DNA of 64,000 nucleotides from Adineta vaga (lineage: Eukaryota; Rotifera). The translations under genes and the position numbers were made by a program. Within the stretch, counting starts at the first letter, position 1; the number at the start of each line of letters is the position of its first letter. The stretch covers positions 4,588,001 through 4,652,000 of the forward strand of contig CP075494.1 of NCBI GenBank assembly GCA_021613535.1, given 5' to 3'. The notes beneath the pieces are model-generated. The model did not search any database and was not told the DNA's origin. It was given only the letters and a program-made list of their open reading frames with translations. Below are positions 11,558-20,793 of the stretch, piece after piece.

Positions 11558-12782
11558 TTTTCTTAAAAATAAACTTCGTACAGTAGAAGAGTCGATGAGA
11601 AAAAAAGTAAATAGCTAACTCAATGTCATTAGACATACGGATGTTCTATTACATGATTTTAATGCATTTTATTTGTCTTTGTCCGACAGCTAGAATATAG
11701 TTGAAAAGCAAAAAGAAATATACATATAGAATGATATAATAATGAAGAACTATAGGGTGTGGGTGGATTCTTATACATTCCAATATGTAATTTTTGCACA
11801 GAAAAAACAATCTTGGTATAAGAAGTTTAAACATCGATACTAACTATAAATACAAAGATTCAATTACATATCATCCTTTATACATTTCTGCTACATGAAA
11901 TATAGCTACCTATAGCTTGTATCGAACATGAGGATGAATAATTTAACTGATTTACCTTCTACAGAAAATAAACTACTTGCATCAGTTATTGTGTCACGTA
12001 TCATAGAGACTGATAAGAGAAAACTATTTGTCGCTGAAGTTTTAAATTGTGACTGAAATAAATCTCTGGGTATAACAAATGGACTGATGAATCGATTGTA
12101 TACCATAAAATACTTGTGTAATTGTCCATAAAAAATCGATATAATTGGCTCTATAGTCTTATTCTTATTCGCGAAAACAAGATATCTAATCCGATCGTCA
12201 CTAACGAAATAACTTTTGCATACTTGATGAAATGAATATCTTTGAACACAGACATGATAATGTTTCAGGATATTTTTAATATAATTCTAAATATTGCGTA
12301 AGACTGGGTGTACTAATTTATGTTCATCAGTTGTTGGTAGAATTGAAGGAAACAGATTTAAAGTTTGACAAAATTGTTTTGATTGTTGAAACTTGTTCGG
12401 TTTTGTTCGCCATTAAGAGAAGCGATAAAATAATATCTCCAATTTCATTAAGTCATATTAGTTAACAGAAGAAAACAAGTCAGTTTCTATGTAGAATAAA
12501 ACATATCGAATTCATTTCTCTTCTATTTTTAAGAGAAAAAGAAAATCTATTAAAAAAATAATCAAGTATAATTCGCTTATTCCATCTCACATTGTATCTA
12601 TAGTAAACAGAAATGCTTTGCAGAATAGCATATGACACCTTTTTAATATCAAAGATAGTTTCAAATCTGCTATATAATAATAACAAATGTTTTCTTTTTG
12701 ATGATTAGTAATTTTCACAAAAAACTAATTAAGAATATCATCTAAGTTTTATAAAAAGAAAAAAAAGCCTTCTTTTCGAATG
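11558..12782. other. Intergenic, telomere-like tract and weak ORF
   Basis: About 1.2 kb with no supported gene. A 66-codon minus ORF at 11906-12106 has a coding-like composition (IPRDLFQSQFKTSATNSFLL) and may be a relic exon of a secreted rotifer-specific family, but nothing confirms it. An AGGGTGTGGGTGG tract lies at 11754-11766. Confidence 0.4.
11754..11766 (+). repeat. Telomere-like TGTGGG tract
   Basis: AGGGTGTGGGTGG, a single-unit match to the TGTGGG-type telomere repeat. Too short to call alone; listed because similar tracts recur in several intergenic positions in the window. Confidence 0.35.
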
Positions 12783-13886
12783 TCAATGTTCGAGTAAAAA
12801 TTTTCGAATTTGATTTCGATAAATGTCTGTGACATAGAGATTTTTATTTTGATCGAATTTTATTCCACCGACACGACACAGAGCATTTGATCCTGCCGTC
12901 GTACCAAAACCACCAACAATAACTTCTCCTTGTTTTGCACCTGTTGACCATCGAACTACACGAGCATTCAAAGAATCACCGACATAAATATTTTGTTCAT
13001 CAGCATCAACAATAATTGAACATGGATGATTCAATTGATTTAAATTCAATCCTGCACCATTTCCACCACAAACTGTTACACCGACTTTACTACCGGGTGA
13101 CCAGCGCTGAATCCGATGGTTTAAATAATCAGCAACATAAATATTACCGGTTTTTTCTGCAACAAAAAGTCCTGTTGGATGATCCAATTGATCTTGTCCA
13201 TCACCGAACAAATTTCCACCGGCTACAATTTCACCATTTTGTCCATTTTTATCAAATTTTAACACAGCATATTGTTCCCAATCCGATACATAAATATTTC
13301 CCTCTTTATCAACATAGATTCCTGAACACGATCGAAGAATACTATTTTTCATTTCAATGATCGTTGACGATGTTTTATCTGGTGATAATTTCAAGATACG
13401 ACGTGGATGATACATTTCCGCTACATAGATATTATCATTATTATCGATAAATATAGCTGCTGGTTTATTTCTCTTATCATCCGGAAACCATGGATTGTGT
13501 CTAGAAGAGAACTTATTACAGTTATTACAAAACAATAGTCTAAAAGAATTGAAAACTTACGCAGTGCCATCATCTACTTTCAATGCAGTCATTCCAGCTG
13601 GATTATCAGTATTACTTACTGGAAAACGTTGAATACGTCCATTTTCATGATCTGCTACATAAAAATATTGTTTTTTCGTGTCAAATACCAGATCATATGG
13701 ATTATTTAATTGATTCGCATCTCCACCTGCTGTTCCTTGATCATCACCTGCTACTACAATACCATCTTGTTTCCATTTCGGTGAAATATCACTGATTGTT
13801 TGATCAACTAAAACATTTGAAATAAAAAGAACATAGATTGTGAATGAAGAAACTTTTGAATGGAGAAATACTTGAATCAAAATCAT
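12783..13886 (-). CDS. NHL-repeat beta-propeller protein
   Basis: Exon 1 (13886-13561) and exon 2 (13500-12783) join across a 60-bp intron at 13560-13501 with matching phase, giving about 347 residues. After a hydrophobic N-terminus (VSSFTIYVLFISNVLV), possibly a signal peptide or anchor, come at least five NHL/SMP-30-like repeats of about 50 residues with the typical blocks GIVVAGDDQG, GIYVDKEGNIYVSDW, GLFVAEKTGNIYVADYLNHRIQRW and IYVGDSLNARVVRW. The repeats span nearly the whole protein, so a secreted or surface propeller with a binding role is likely. The start is the first ATG of the open frame; a further 5' exon cannot be excluded. It resembles the C-terminal half of the ART/NHL protein at 8109-10660 but lacks the ART domain. 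Confidence 0.8.
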
Positions 13887-14442
13887 CTAACGAATCTGTT
13901 TCAGGCCAATCTATATCCGACGTCATTGATTTGATCAAAAATAAGCTGAACGATTCAGGACAGTTTTTAGTTATTTGAAATAAGTTTGACTCAAAAACAA
14001 ACTTCGATGTTTTAAATGACACTATTCTACAAAAAGTAACGATCTCTAATATGAAGAAAATGACCTTTAGAACAAACTATACAAAATATAAAAATATAAT
14101 AATTATCGATAATTAAGAAACGAATAGCAATCAAAATTGAAGAAAAAACGATTAACTGTAATTATACAAATGAAAAAACAAAAAAGTTAAATAAGAAAAA
14201 ATCAATAGGATGTGCATTTTATCTTACGTTTTCTATAGTAATTATTGTTACACTAATTATCGATGAGCAATTTCAATCAACAGAAAATAAGTAAACAATT
14301 ACACATAACATTCTGTATATGACATCTATTAATTGTAATTAATAGAAAAGAAAAAGTACAATTGACAGTTGTCAGGCACGTATGGAAATTAGTAAATATC
14401 AATAGTTTAATGTAAATGCATTAGTTATTGACTAACTCTTCT
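13887..14442. other. Intergenic, no gene seen
   Basis: AT-rich spacer between two minus-strand genes. The 13804-14022 minus ORF overlaps the NHL gene in another frame and is not supported. Confidence 0.45.
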
Positions 14443-16470
14443 CTATAAAAATTGTATTTGTTTAAAAAGTGATGTCCATTCGCTGGTCGTACGATAGAAA
14501 ACAGGTGGTTGTCCTAGTGGTGCTTCTATTTCATATTGATTCTTTTCATAAGTCTTATTTGACCATATGTGTATCCATTGACCATCTGGAATTGTCACTG
14601 TCCATGTGTTCACGCCAGAGTTCACTACTGGAGCAATGAGTAGATCATTTCCAAAGAAATATTGTAGTTCTCTATGAGGAATGAGACATGATCGTCCTTG
14701 ACGATAAGCTTCTTGAATGACATATAGTGAATATGGTTTTAGATGAGCATGAATTCGACTCATTCGAGCAAAGAATTCAATACAAGTTTGATCACTATCA
14801 AATTGAACATTTGATGAAGGTCGATTTCCTTCATGTGTTCGCATAATTACATTGAAAGCAGCTATTTCACACCAACGTAGAAGAACTTCACGTGTACGTC
14901 CGATTATTCGGCCAAAATATCCACCGATATCCATATGAATAGCTAGAACATTACTTAACGACAATGATAATAAAGAACGAATTCCAGCAGGAAGACCGGC
15001 ATCATGTGTGAAATTTACTGTTTGATCACCTGTCCAAAATAGTGGACAATAGCGCTGTACATTTAAATAACCGCTACGCATAAAGAAGACTGCTTCATTT
15101 GATTTTCCTGCTTCGTGAATTGCTTCATGATTACATCGTGCCCAAAGTATTGGCCAGAGATTGTGTATCAATGCACCAGAAATATTAGCATGAACACGAA
15201 CATTACATGGAAGATATTCACCAAAATCTGCCATCCAACCAGATATACCTAAATCGAGAAGATTTCTACGTATAACTTTCTTATACCATTCGAATGCTTT
15301 TGGATTTGTTAAATCAACAATTGCGCCATTGAATTCACCAAAATCAATTAGATAAACAGTATCATTGGGTTGAAGATGTTTAACAAGAAAATCATTTTCA
15401 TTAGCTTCTTGAAAGAGCGATCCATCAGCTGCAATATATGGATTAATGTATGTAAGAAATCGACAGCCACGATAAATACGTTGCCATTCAATGATTTTTT
15501 CCTTCAAATTTGGATACCAACTTTCATTCCATTGCCAATTCCAAAAAACACGTTTACCAAACGATGTAATACGTTTTCCACACCAATCCTGCGCCCATAC
15601 GCCACCAATTCGTGTATCACATTCATGCATTTTTCGTAATTTTTCATCTATCGTATCTGTACCTCCTTGCATACCCAAAATAATACCATCTTGTAACCAT
15701 GCTGGTAGTGACGAAGGATAAAAAACCGGACGAATCAATGTTGTATCAAATCGTAATTCTAATCTGTAAGGCATAGCAGCGAAATATAGTTGATGAGAAC
15801 TGGCATCTGAAAAATCAAATTGAGCATAAGCAGATCCATATGCACAAAATGTATAACCACGAGAAGAAACGAACATAGGTTGAGGATGATAAGTCGTATG
15901 CTCAGCAGGACGAACACATGTACTATTATTATTGACATGTAACTGATCATGATCCCATTCTGAAACCCAAATCGGTAAGATCTTTTGTCGAAGGTCACCT
16001 GTAGAAAATTGAAGGCCAGCACCATGTACAGTTTCGTGATCAAATGGTAAGGCATTTATCGTTAACCAGAGATTAGTCGTATCGCTATCATCCACTGAAG
16101 TTGCTTCACGTTCAAGCGGTTTATCTTCTTCAATTATTGAACGAATATAATTCGAGACGGTCGATGATGGAAATTCAATTTGTAAACCATCAGAATTCAA
16201 AATAAATTTTAATTGTAAATGATATGAGTTATTTTCTTCAGTAAATAGAATCTGATAGATTTCAGATGAATTAATCTCTTCAATATTTTGTATTTGAAGA
16301 TTTCGTTTTTTATCAACTTTATGTTCGATCGAAAAATGTCCAAGATGCATATTATAGGTTGATTGACATGTACCTATTTGGAAAAGAGGATGTTCAGGAC
16401 AGTGCTCAAGAATACATTGACCATGCAAATAAATAGCAAAGCTATTCAATGAATATGAACGAAATTCCAT
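14443..16470 (-). CDS. GH31 sulfoquinovosidase (YihQ-like)
   Basis: A 675-residue intronless glycoside hydrolase of family 31. Its details fit sulfoquinovosidases, which release sulfoquinovose from the plant and algal sulfolipid SQDG or its glyceryl derivative. The substrate-recognition set known from E. coli YihQ (Gln262, Gln288, Arg301, Trp304, Tyr508) is matched by Gln268 in GMQGGT, Gln294 in VWAQDW, Arg307 and Trp310 in GKRVFWNW, and Tyr518 in DIGGY. The nucleophile is Asp415 in WMADFGEYLP and the acid/base is Asp482 in WTGDQ. The offsets to YihQ are a constant +6 and then +10, and the total length is almost the same. There is no signal peptide, so it may be cytosolic. An RP-F type segment usual before the QY..G..LL..PV strand (here residues 603-615) looks about 12 residues shorter. 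The lack of introns and the bacterial resemblance suggest horizontal transfer. Confidence 0.92.
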   Translation of the reverse strand: MEFRSYSLNSFAIYLHGQCILEHCPEHPLFQIGTCQSTYNMHLGHFSIEHKVDKKRNLQIQNIEEINSSEIYQILFTEENNSYHLQLKFILNSDGLQIEFPSSTVSNYIRSIIEEDKPLEREATSVDDSDTTNLWLTINALPFDHETVHGAGLQFSTGDLRQKILPIWVSEWDHDQLHVNNNSTCVRPAEHTTYHPQPMFVSSRGYTFCAYGSAYAQFDFSDASSHQLYFAAMPYRLELRFDTTLIRPVFYPSSLPAWLQDGIILGMQGGTDTIDEKLRKMHECDTRIGGVWAQDWCGKRITSFGKRVFWNWQWNESWYPNLKEKIIEWQRIYRGCRFLTYINPYIAADGSLFQEANENDFLVKHLQPNDTVYLIDFGEFNGAIVDLTNPKAFEWYKKVIRRNLLDLGISGWMADFGEYLPCNVRVHANISGALIHNLWPILWARCNHEAIHEAGKSNEAVFFMRSGYLNVQRYCPLFWTGDQTVNFTHDAGLPAGIRSLLSLSLSNVLAIHMDIGGYFGRIIGRTREVLLRWCEIAAFNVIMRTHEGNRPSSNVQFDSDQTCIEFFARMSRIHAHLKPYSLYVIQEAYRQGRSCLIPHRELQYFFGNDLLIAPVVNSGVNTWTVTIPDGQWIHIWSNKTYEKNQYEIEAPLGQPPVFYRTTSEWTSLFKQIQFL

Positions 16471-16578
16471 CGTTTTGGTGCGAGCGACTATTTAAAATTG
16501 TTATCAACAGTAGAATAGACGCACATGTAAACTCTATTCTTTCTTCTTATCATATTATATATAACTATATAGTGAAGA

Positions 16579-16589
16579 TGTGGGTGTGA
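16579..16589 (+). repeat. Telomere-like TGTGGGTGTG tract
   Basis: A tract of about 10 bases, TGTGGGTGTG, upstream of the sulfoquinovosidase start codon (on its 5' side). It could be an interstitial telomere-type motif or part of a promoter; function is unknown. Confidence 0.35.
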
Positions 16590-16678
16590 GTTAAAGTGAA
16601 AAACATATTCATTTCATAGGGTCGAAAAAATTACAGATTATTAAAAAAAAAAGATTGTTTGTTTTTGTATAGGGTAAT

Positions 16679-16945
16679 TTATGTAGTTGCAATGTGAAAG
16701 TTAGAAGATTTGGATGTTTGTTCGAGTTTTCGTGAATATTCAATTGGTGTCATGAATAAAAAGTGTGGATTAACTAATGTATATAGAAATGTTGTTCTAT
16801 CTAAACTTGATGATCGTATTTCATAGCCATTGGAAAGATGAAATGCTATAGCAATAGATGCTGCTTTTAAATCAAGAGGAGCTGAACCTGTAATAATTAC
16901 AACAGGAGGATATTGACCAGAATAATACGAATCATATGAATTCAT
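16679..16945 (-). CDS. Small hypothetical protein (88 aa)
   Basis: Open frame of 88 codons with balanced amino-acid use (PPVVIITGSAPLDLKAASIA) unlike the Phe/Leu/Lys-rich chance ORFs around it. No domain, signal peptide or membrane segment is recognised. It could be a short gene, or the last exon of a gene whose other exons I cannot see. It lies just upstream of the sulfoquinovosidase gene on the same strand. Confidence 0.35.
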   Translation of the reverse strand: MNSYDSYYSGQYPPVVIITGSAPLDLKAASIAIAFHLSNGYEIRSSSLDRTTFLYTLVNPHFLFMTPIEYSRKLEQTSKSSNFHIATT

Positions 16946-18517
16946 TTGTTCAAGACTTTCAATATGTATATAATTATAGAATATCTACAAACTAAAGAGA
17001 AATTATATATTATCCAATGATTAAGATTTTGTATGAAGAGCATGTTTTTTTTTAAAAGTAAAAAAAAAGAGGTTGATATATGAATACATTTATTTTTTCG
17101 TTTTTTACTTGTATGCATATGAAAGTAAACAATGATTAAGATTTTTTGTTTGTACATTTTTTTCTTTGTGCTTCTATTAACTTAGCTATAGTTAGAATTT
17201 CTTGGCCTTTTGTTAATTCTTAACTATACGCAATTACCAGTCGAGATGAAAAGAATCCTAATAACTGTCATATGTTTTTTTTTTGCTGTATGGCTATAAA
17301 AAGAAGTAACGAATTCATCTAATTGCTCTGTATACATTGGTGTCATGTTCTTTTCTTTTCTTCTTTTATTATTCACTTGTTATAAAAAAATCAAATGTTC
17401 GCCATATGCAATGATATACCGTTACCTTGAAAACTAGTCAGAAATGACTATTATCTGATGTTTTGATTTACTTTAAAATTTCGCTGTATTTTATAAGAGT
17501 ACATTTCAATCTGAAGATATGGCAAGCTGTTTAACAATTGAATATGTTAAAAAGATTTTCCATTTTTTCAAACTTTACTAGATAGAAGGAAAGAGTAAAC
17601 TGATTAGCTTATTATATTAAGGTCGAGACGGAAACGACACTGAATTTAGTTTTAATATAGATCAATAGATATAAAAGAAAAAGTAATAGAATATGTAATA
17701 TTTCTGGTATATTTCTAATTTCGTCTACAGCACAAAAGATAAAATCCAAAATATTGACAAACGATTTTTCTATATATTTTGTTCCAGATGATCACGAATT
17801 ATTTGATATTGTAAGAAGATGAATACAACTTAAATTTCACTAAACTCCCCAAGATTGCTACTTATACAACAAACTTAATTTAACTATAGAATCTTTATTT
17901 CAAAGAAAAGGAAAAAATCGTTATGAATGACATCACATTAAATATTCACTTTTGTCTTTTAACTATAACTTCAGTCACTTCGAGAAGAATTCGTTAGGGT
18001 TTGTAATATGTCCAAATCTCTATCGCTGGATGCATAAAACTTCTTGAATGTTTCCTCATCGATATTATTTTCTATTTTTTCTAGATCCATCTTTTCACAT
18101 ATTTCAGTACATACGTGTGTACGAAAACATTCACGCATGCTGGCATGGATTAGAATTCAATGAATACTTTTATTAAGACAGCTTTTGCTCTAGAAAATTT
18201 ATGAGGAATAATTCAAACTAGAAAAATTATATTGAAAACTTCCTACAGATGTTCTTATCCGTATTTCTTTGAGAATGAGTGTGTAGTATACAATTTTCAT
18301 TGTAATTATACCCTATATTCTCTTACTTAATCTGCTTGTCAAACAGGACAGGTAAAAATGATGGTGAGATATGGATATATTCATCCACACCTATATTCAA
18401 ACCCTTTCATTCAAACAGCTGATATCATTTATTAACATACTTGAAATCAAAATAAAACATCCTGAATTTAAATGAATATCTTTATGTTAAAACTAGAGTG
18501 TATTAAATCGATTTTTT
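16946..18517. other. Intergenic, one possible micro-ORF
   Basis: About 1.5 kb of AT-rich DNA. Apart from the 55-codon frame listed separately at 17971-18138, no coding region, repeat or RNA gene is recognised. Confidence 0.4.
17971..18138 (-). CDS. Possible 55-residue acidic/Cys-containing peptide
   Basis: ATG to TGA frame of 55 codons with charged, coding-like composition (MRECFRTHVCTEICEKMDLE start, then FKKFYASSDRDLDILQ). An in-frame stop lies seven codons upstream. Three Cys sit in the first 15 residues. No family is recognised; it may be a real small gene, the 3' exon of a larger one, or a relic. Confidence 0.25.
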   Translation of the reverse strand: MRECFRTHVCTEICEKMDLEKIENNIDEETFKKFYASSDRDLDILQTLTNSSRSD

Positions 18518-18763
18518 TCAGTTGCGACATGTGCACACTTTTTGGCCATTGCAAAAGCCACCTCGATAGCCAAGGTATAAACAATGGGCAGCACAAAAAC
18601 TATCACCTGACGAAAAACCAGCAAATTGAAACGACAATAAGTCACATGTGACACGAAGCTGTGGAATTGGTGCTTGATTGCGACCATCGATTGTTGGTGT
18701 ACTACAAACCATACCAAACATGATAACAAGAAGAGCAATGACGTTGAAAACACGAAAAAACAT
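18518..18763 (-). CDS. Defensin-like antimicrobial peptide (CS-alpha-beta)
   Basis: An 81-residue precursor of an invertebrate-type defensin, a secreted peptide that disrupts bacteria. Residues 1-20 are a hydrophobic signal peptide ([11 protein letters not shown]); a short Pro-rich linker ends at about residue 37. The mature part starts near VTCDLLSF and has six Cys at 40, 57, 61, 71, 77 and 79: C-x16-C-x3-C-x9-C-x5-C-x1-C, with CAAHC and CTCR, the CS-alpha-beta signature seen in arthropod, mollusc and fungal defensins. Gly-rich YRGGFCNG before Cys71 supports the fold. It is intronless and ends in CRN. A TATA box stands about 60 bp upstream of the ATG. Whether it came by vertical descent or transfer is open. 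Confidence 0.88.
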   Translation of the reverse strand: MFFRVFNVIALLVIMFGMVCSTPTIDGRNQAPIPQLRVTCDLLSFQFAGFSSGDSFCAAHCLYLGYRGGFCNGQKVCTCRN

Positions 18764-19358
18764 TGTTAAGTGAATAAAGTTAACAGTAAGAAGATAATGA
18801 CTAGAAACGACGATAATCAGTGGTTTTTATAGTGTAGCTTCCAAAGTTAAAGTTCTGTGTCCGCGAAAATACGAGCAAACATGTGTCGATAATCACATCC
18901 GTCTGAATTTATTAGTAATAATGACAATTATATGTCGTCACTTTAAAATAGGACGATGGGAATAGTATGGCATATGGTGTGATTCGTAATATGAAGAACG
19001 AACGAACGAAATAAATAAAACGTAAAATCGTATCTGTATCTATTTTTTGTCAACATTGATTCACGATATACTGTATGATATTCTTACAATCAGTATAGTG
19101 ATTTTTTATCGATAGTGGATGGAAAAATTAGAAGCAGTGCTTGTACTTTGGTATCTGATTTTATATGAACAACATTTATACACCATGAGATACAGTACAA
19201 AAAGAAAAATATTCATTCTCTAAACTAAATATCTAAAGTTGATGCAACAGGACTGTTGATTCTTCGTTACTATTGTTTAAAAGCCCATTATCATTCTTGT
19301 TCTTCTTATCATATATTCTTTTTTAAATAAAACCATAAAAGTACTTAGTTGAAAAAAA
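18764..19358. other. Divergent intergenic region
   Basis: Spacer between the defensin gene (minus) and the nucleoside hydrolase gene (plus), so it should contain both promoters. A TATA motif for the defensin is listed separately. No ORF or repeat is recognised. Confidence 0.45.
18824..18831 (-). promoter_or_regulatory. TATA box of defensin gene
   Basis: TATAAAAA on the minus strand, about 60 bp upstream of the defensin ATG and well placed for a short 5' UTR. It is a motif match only; the start of transcription is not known. Confidence 0.45.
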
Positions 19359-20390
19359 ATGAAAAAACAACAAGTTGTCGTGTTGTGTGTGTTGATATTA
19401 ATTGTGACCATTTCATCGAGTAGTCCAGTTCCGACTATTTTGGATACAGATATTGGTACTGATTACGATGATCAAATGGCCTTAAGTTTTATTCTTTCAA
19501 ATCCAGAAGGGTTCGATTTGAAATTAGTTATTTGTTCAACATATAATACAACAGCACGTGCTCAAATTGTGGCGAAAACATTAGCGATTTATGGTCGTTA
19601 TGATGTTCCAGTTGCCATTGGTCGAAATACGGGTGTAAAAAGTATTTGGGAATATCAGTGGGCACAAAATTATACACTTGACCAATTTCAAAGAGAAGGA
19701 GGAACAGTTTTTGAAAATGGTGAAGATGCTTTATATAAAGAATTACAAAAAGCAACACCAAATAATATATATCATTTAATTGAAATATCTCCAGCCACAT
19801 CTGTCGGCGATGTTTTACAACGTTTAAAACCTGAAATAGCAAAGAATATTCGTCTATTTGCAATGGCTGGATCTATCTATCGTGGTTATGGAAATTCTAG
19901 TCAACCATCGAAAGAATATAATGTTGTTGAAGATGTTACTGCTGCTCAATTTATGTTCAATACATCGTGGTCTTATTTTGGATTAGCACCTTTAGATACT
20001 ACAATTTTCATGCAATTTAATGGTCCTGTATGGCAACAATTTCTTTCGTATCGTAATAAAAATACACGTGTACAATTAATTCTTGATTCGTATACAACTT
20101 GGTACAACAATGGTGGAAAAGATATCGGTGCTATGGAACCTTTTAGTCCTGAAATTGGGACAAGTACGATGTATGATGTTTTAGCAGCTATTTTAAGTTT
20201 ATACTATCCAAAAACAATTACTATGATATCAAGACAATTACCACTAATTGTCACAAATGATGGTTTTACTCAGATTAATACAGTACAAGGAAAATCAGTT
20301 AATGCATCGGTAATGTTCGAAAGTTCAAATCCATATAATTCAACATCGATACTTGGAATAGTTACATTATATTCGATTATTTTTTCATGA
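19359..20390 (+). CDS. Secreted inosine-uridine nucleoside hydrolase family protein
   Basis: A 343-residue intronless protein of the nucleoside N-ribohydrolase family, which splits nucleosides into base and ribose for salvage. The Ca-binding signature is clear at 29-38 (DTDIGTDYDD), right after a hydrophobic signal peptide (residues 1-20, VLCVLILIVTISS). Further family blocks are LAIYGRYDVPVAIGR, IRLFAMAGSI, the YNVVEDVTAAQFMF segment and MYDVLAAI near the C-terminus. Several NxS/T sites support secretion. The last 20 residues are hydrophobic (SILGIVTLYSIIFS) and end the protein, which would suit a GPI-anchor signal. The length is normal for the family. Substrate preference cannot be told. 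Confidence 0.88.
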   Translation: MKKQQVVVLCVLILIVTISSSSPVPTILDTDIGTDYDDQMALSFILSNPEGFDLKLVICSTYNTTARAQIVAKTLAIYGRYDVPVAIGRNTGVKSIWEYQWAQNYTLDQFQREGGTVFENGEDALYKELQKATPNNIYHLIEISPATSVGDVLQRLKPEIAKNIRLFAMAGSIYRGYGNSSQPSKEYNVVEDVTAAQFMFNTSWSYFGLAPLDTTIFMQFNGPVWQQFLSYRNKNTRVQLILDSYTTWYNNGGKDIGAMEPFSPEIGTSTMYDVLAAILSLYYPKTITMISRQLPLIVTNDGFTQINTVQGKSVNASVMFESSNPYNSTSILGIVTLYSIIFS

Positions 20391-20427
20391 ACTAACCATT
20401 CAGAACAAAAACGTTCTTTTTTTATAA

Positions 20428-20628
20428 AGGTGAAGTTAGCAAGAGATTCGACTTTTCTTTGAACGTATTCGTTTCATATGCTGTGCTAAGTAGAGCTCAA
20501 TGAGCTCTATCGATTGATATATTCGATTCTACGAGAACATCAAAATAAGTTCCACAGTCGCAAAAGAACTCTTCTTTCTTCACGGGTGTGGGTGTGTTTG
20601 TGTGTGCCTTCTCTTTCATCACCCACAC
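20428..20628 (+). repeat. Left arm of inverted repeat around claudin-like gene
   Basis: Bases 20428-20514 match the reverse complement of 22008-22095 at roughly nine bases in ten (shared blocks GAGATTCGACTTTTCTTTGA and ACGTATTCGTT). Similarity resumes further inward (TTCTCTTTCATCAC with ACCCA blocks) after a diverged stretch. Together with the right arm it encloses about 1.5 kb that holds one complete gene. Confidence 0.7.
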
Positions 20629-20642
20629 CCACACCCACACCC
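20583..20642 (+). repeat. Inverted telomere-like tracts (GGGTGTG...CACCCACACCC)
   Basis: A GGGTGTGGGTGTG tract (20584-20597) is followed about 20 bases later by a run of CCCACA units (20620-20642), so the two can pair as a hairpin with a short loop. The second run has more than three full units of the complement of TGTGGG, the longest telomere-like tract in the window. It sits inside the left inverted-repeat arm; the right arm has only a degenerate version. Confidence 0.65.
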
Positions 20643-20793
20643 TCGTGTTCTTTTTAATAACGAAAAACTCAGAACGAAGAATTAATAATTAGTATGAATC
20701 AGTGTTTAATTAGCATAAAAAATCGATCAATGTCGAAAAGAGAGAGAGAATAGCAAAAAAAGAAATTTTAGTCGGAATGTGATCAATCTTTCA

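Noticed and set aside
11906-12106. A 66-codon ORF as a gene
   Set aside because: Composition is coding-like, but no family, signal peptide or exon context supports it; kept only as a remark.
14443-16470. Ordinary lysosomal-type alpha-glucosidase
   Set aside because: The Q-Q-R-W-Y set for sulfonate sugar binding is complete and the length matches YihQ, not the much longer animal GH31 enzymes.
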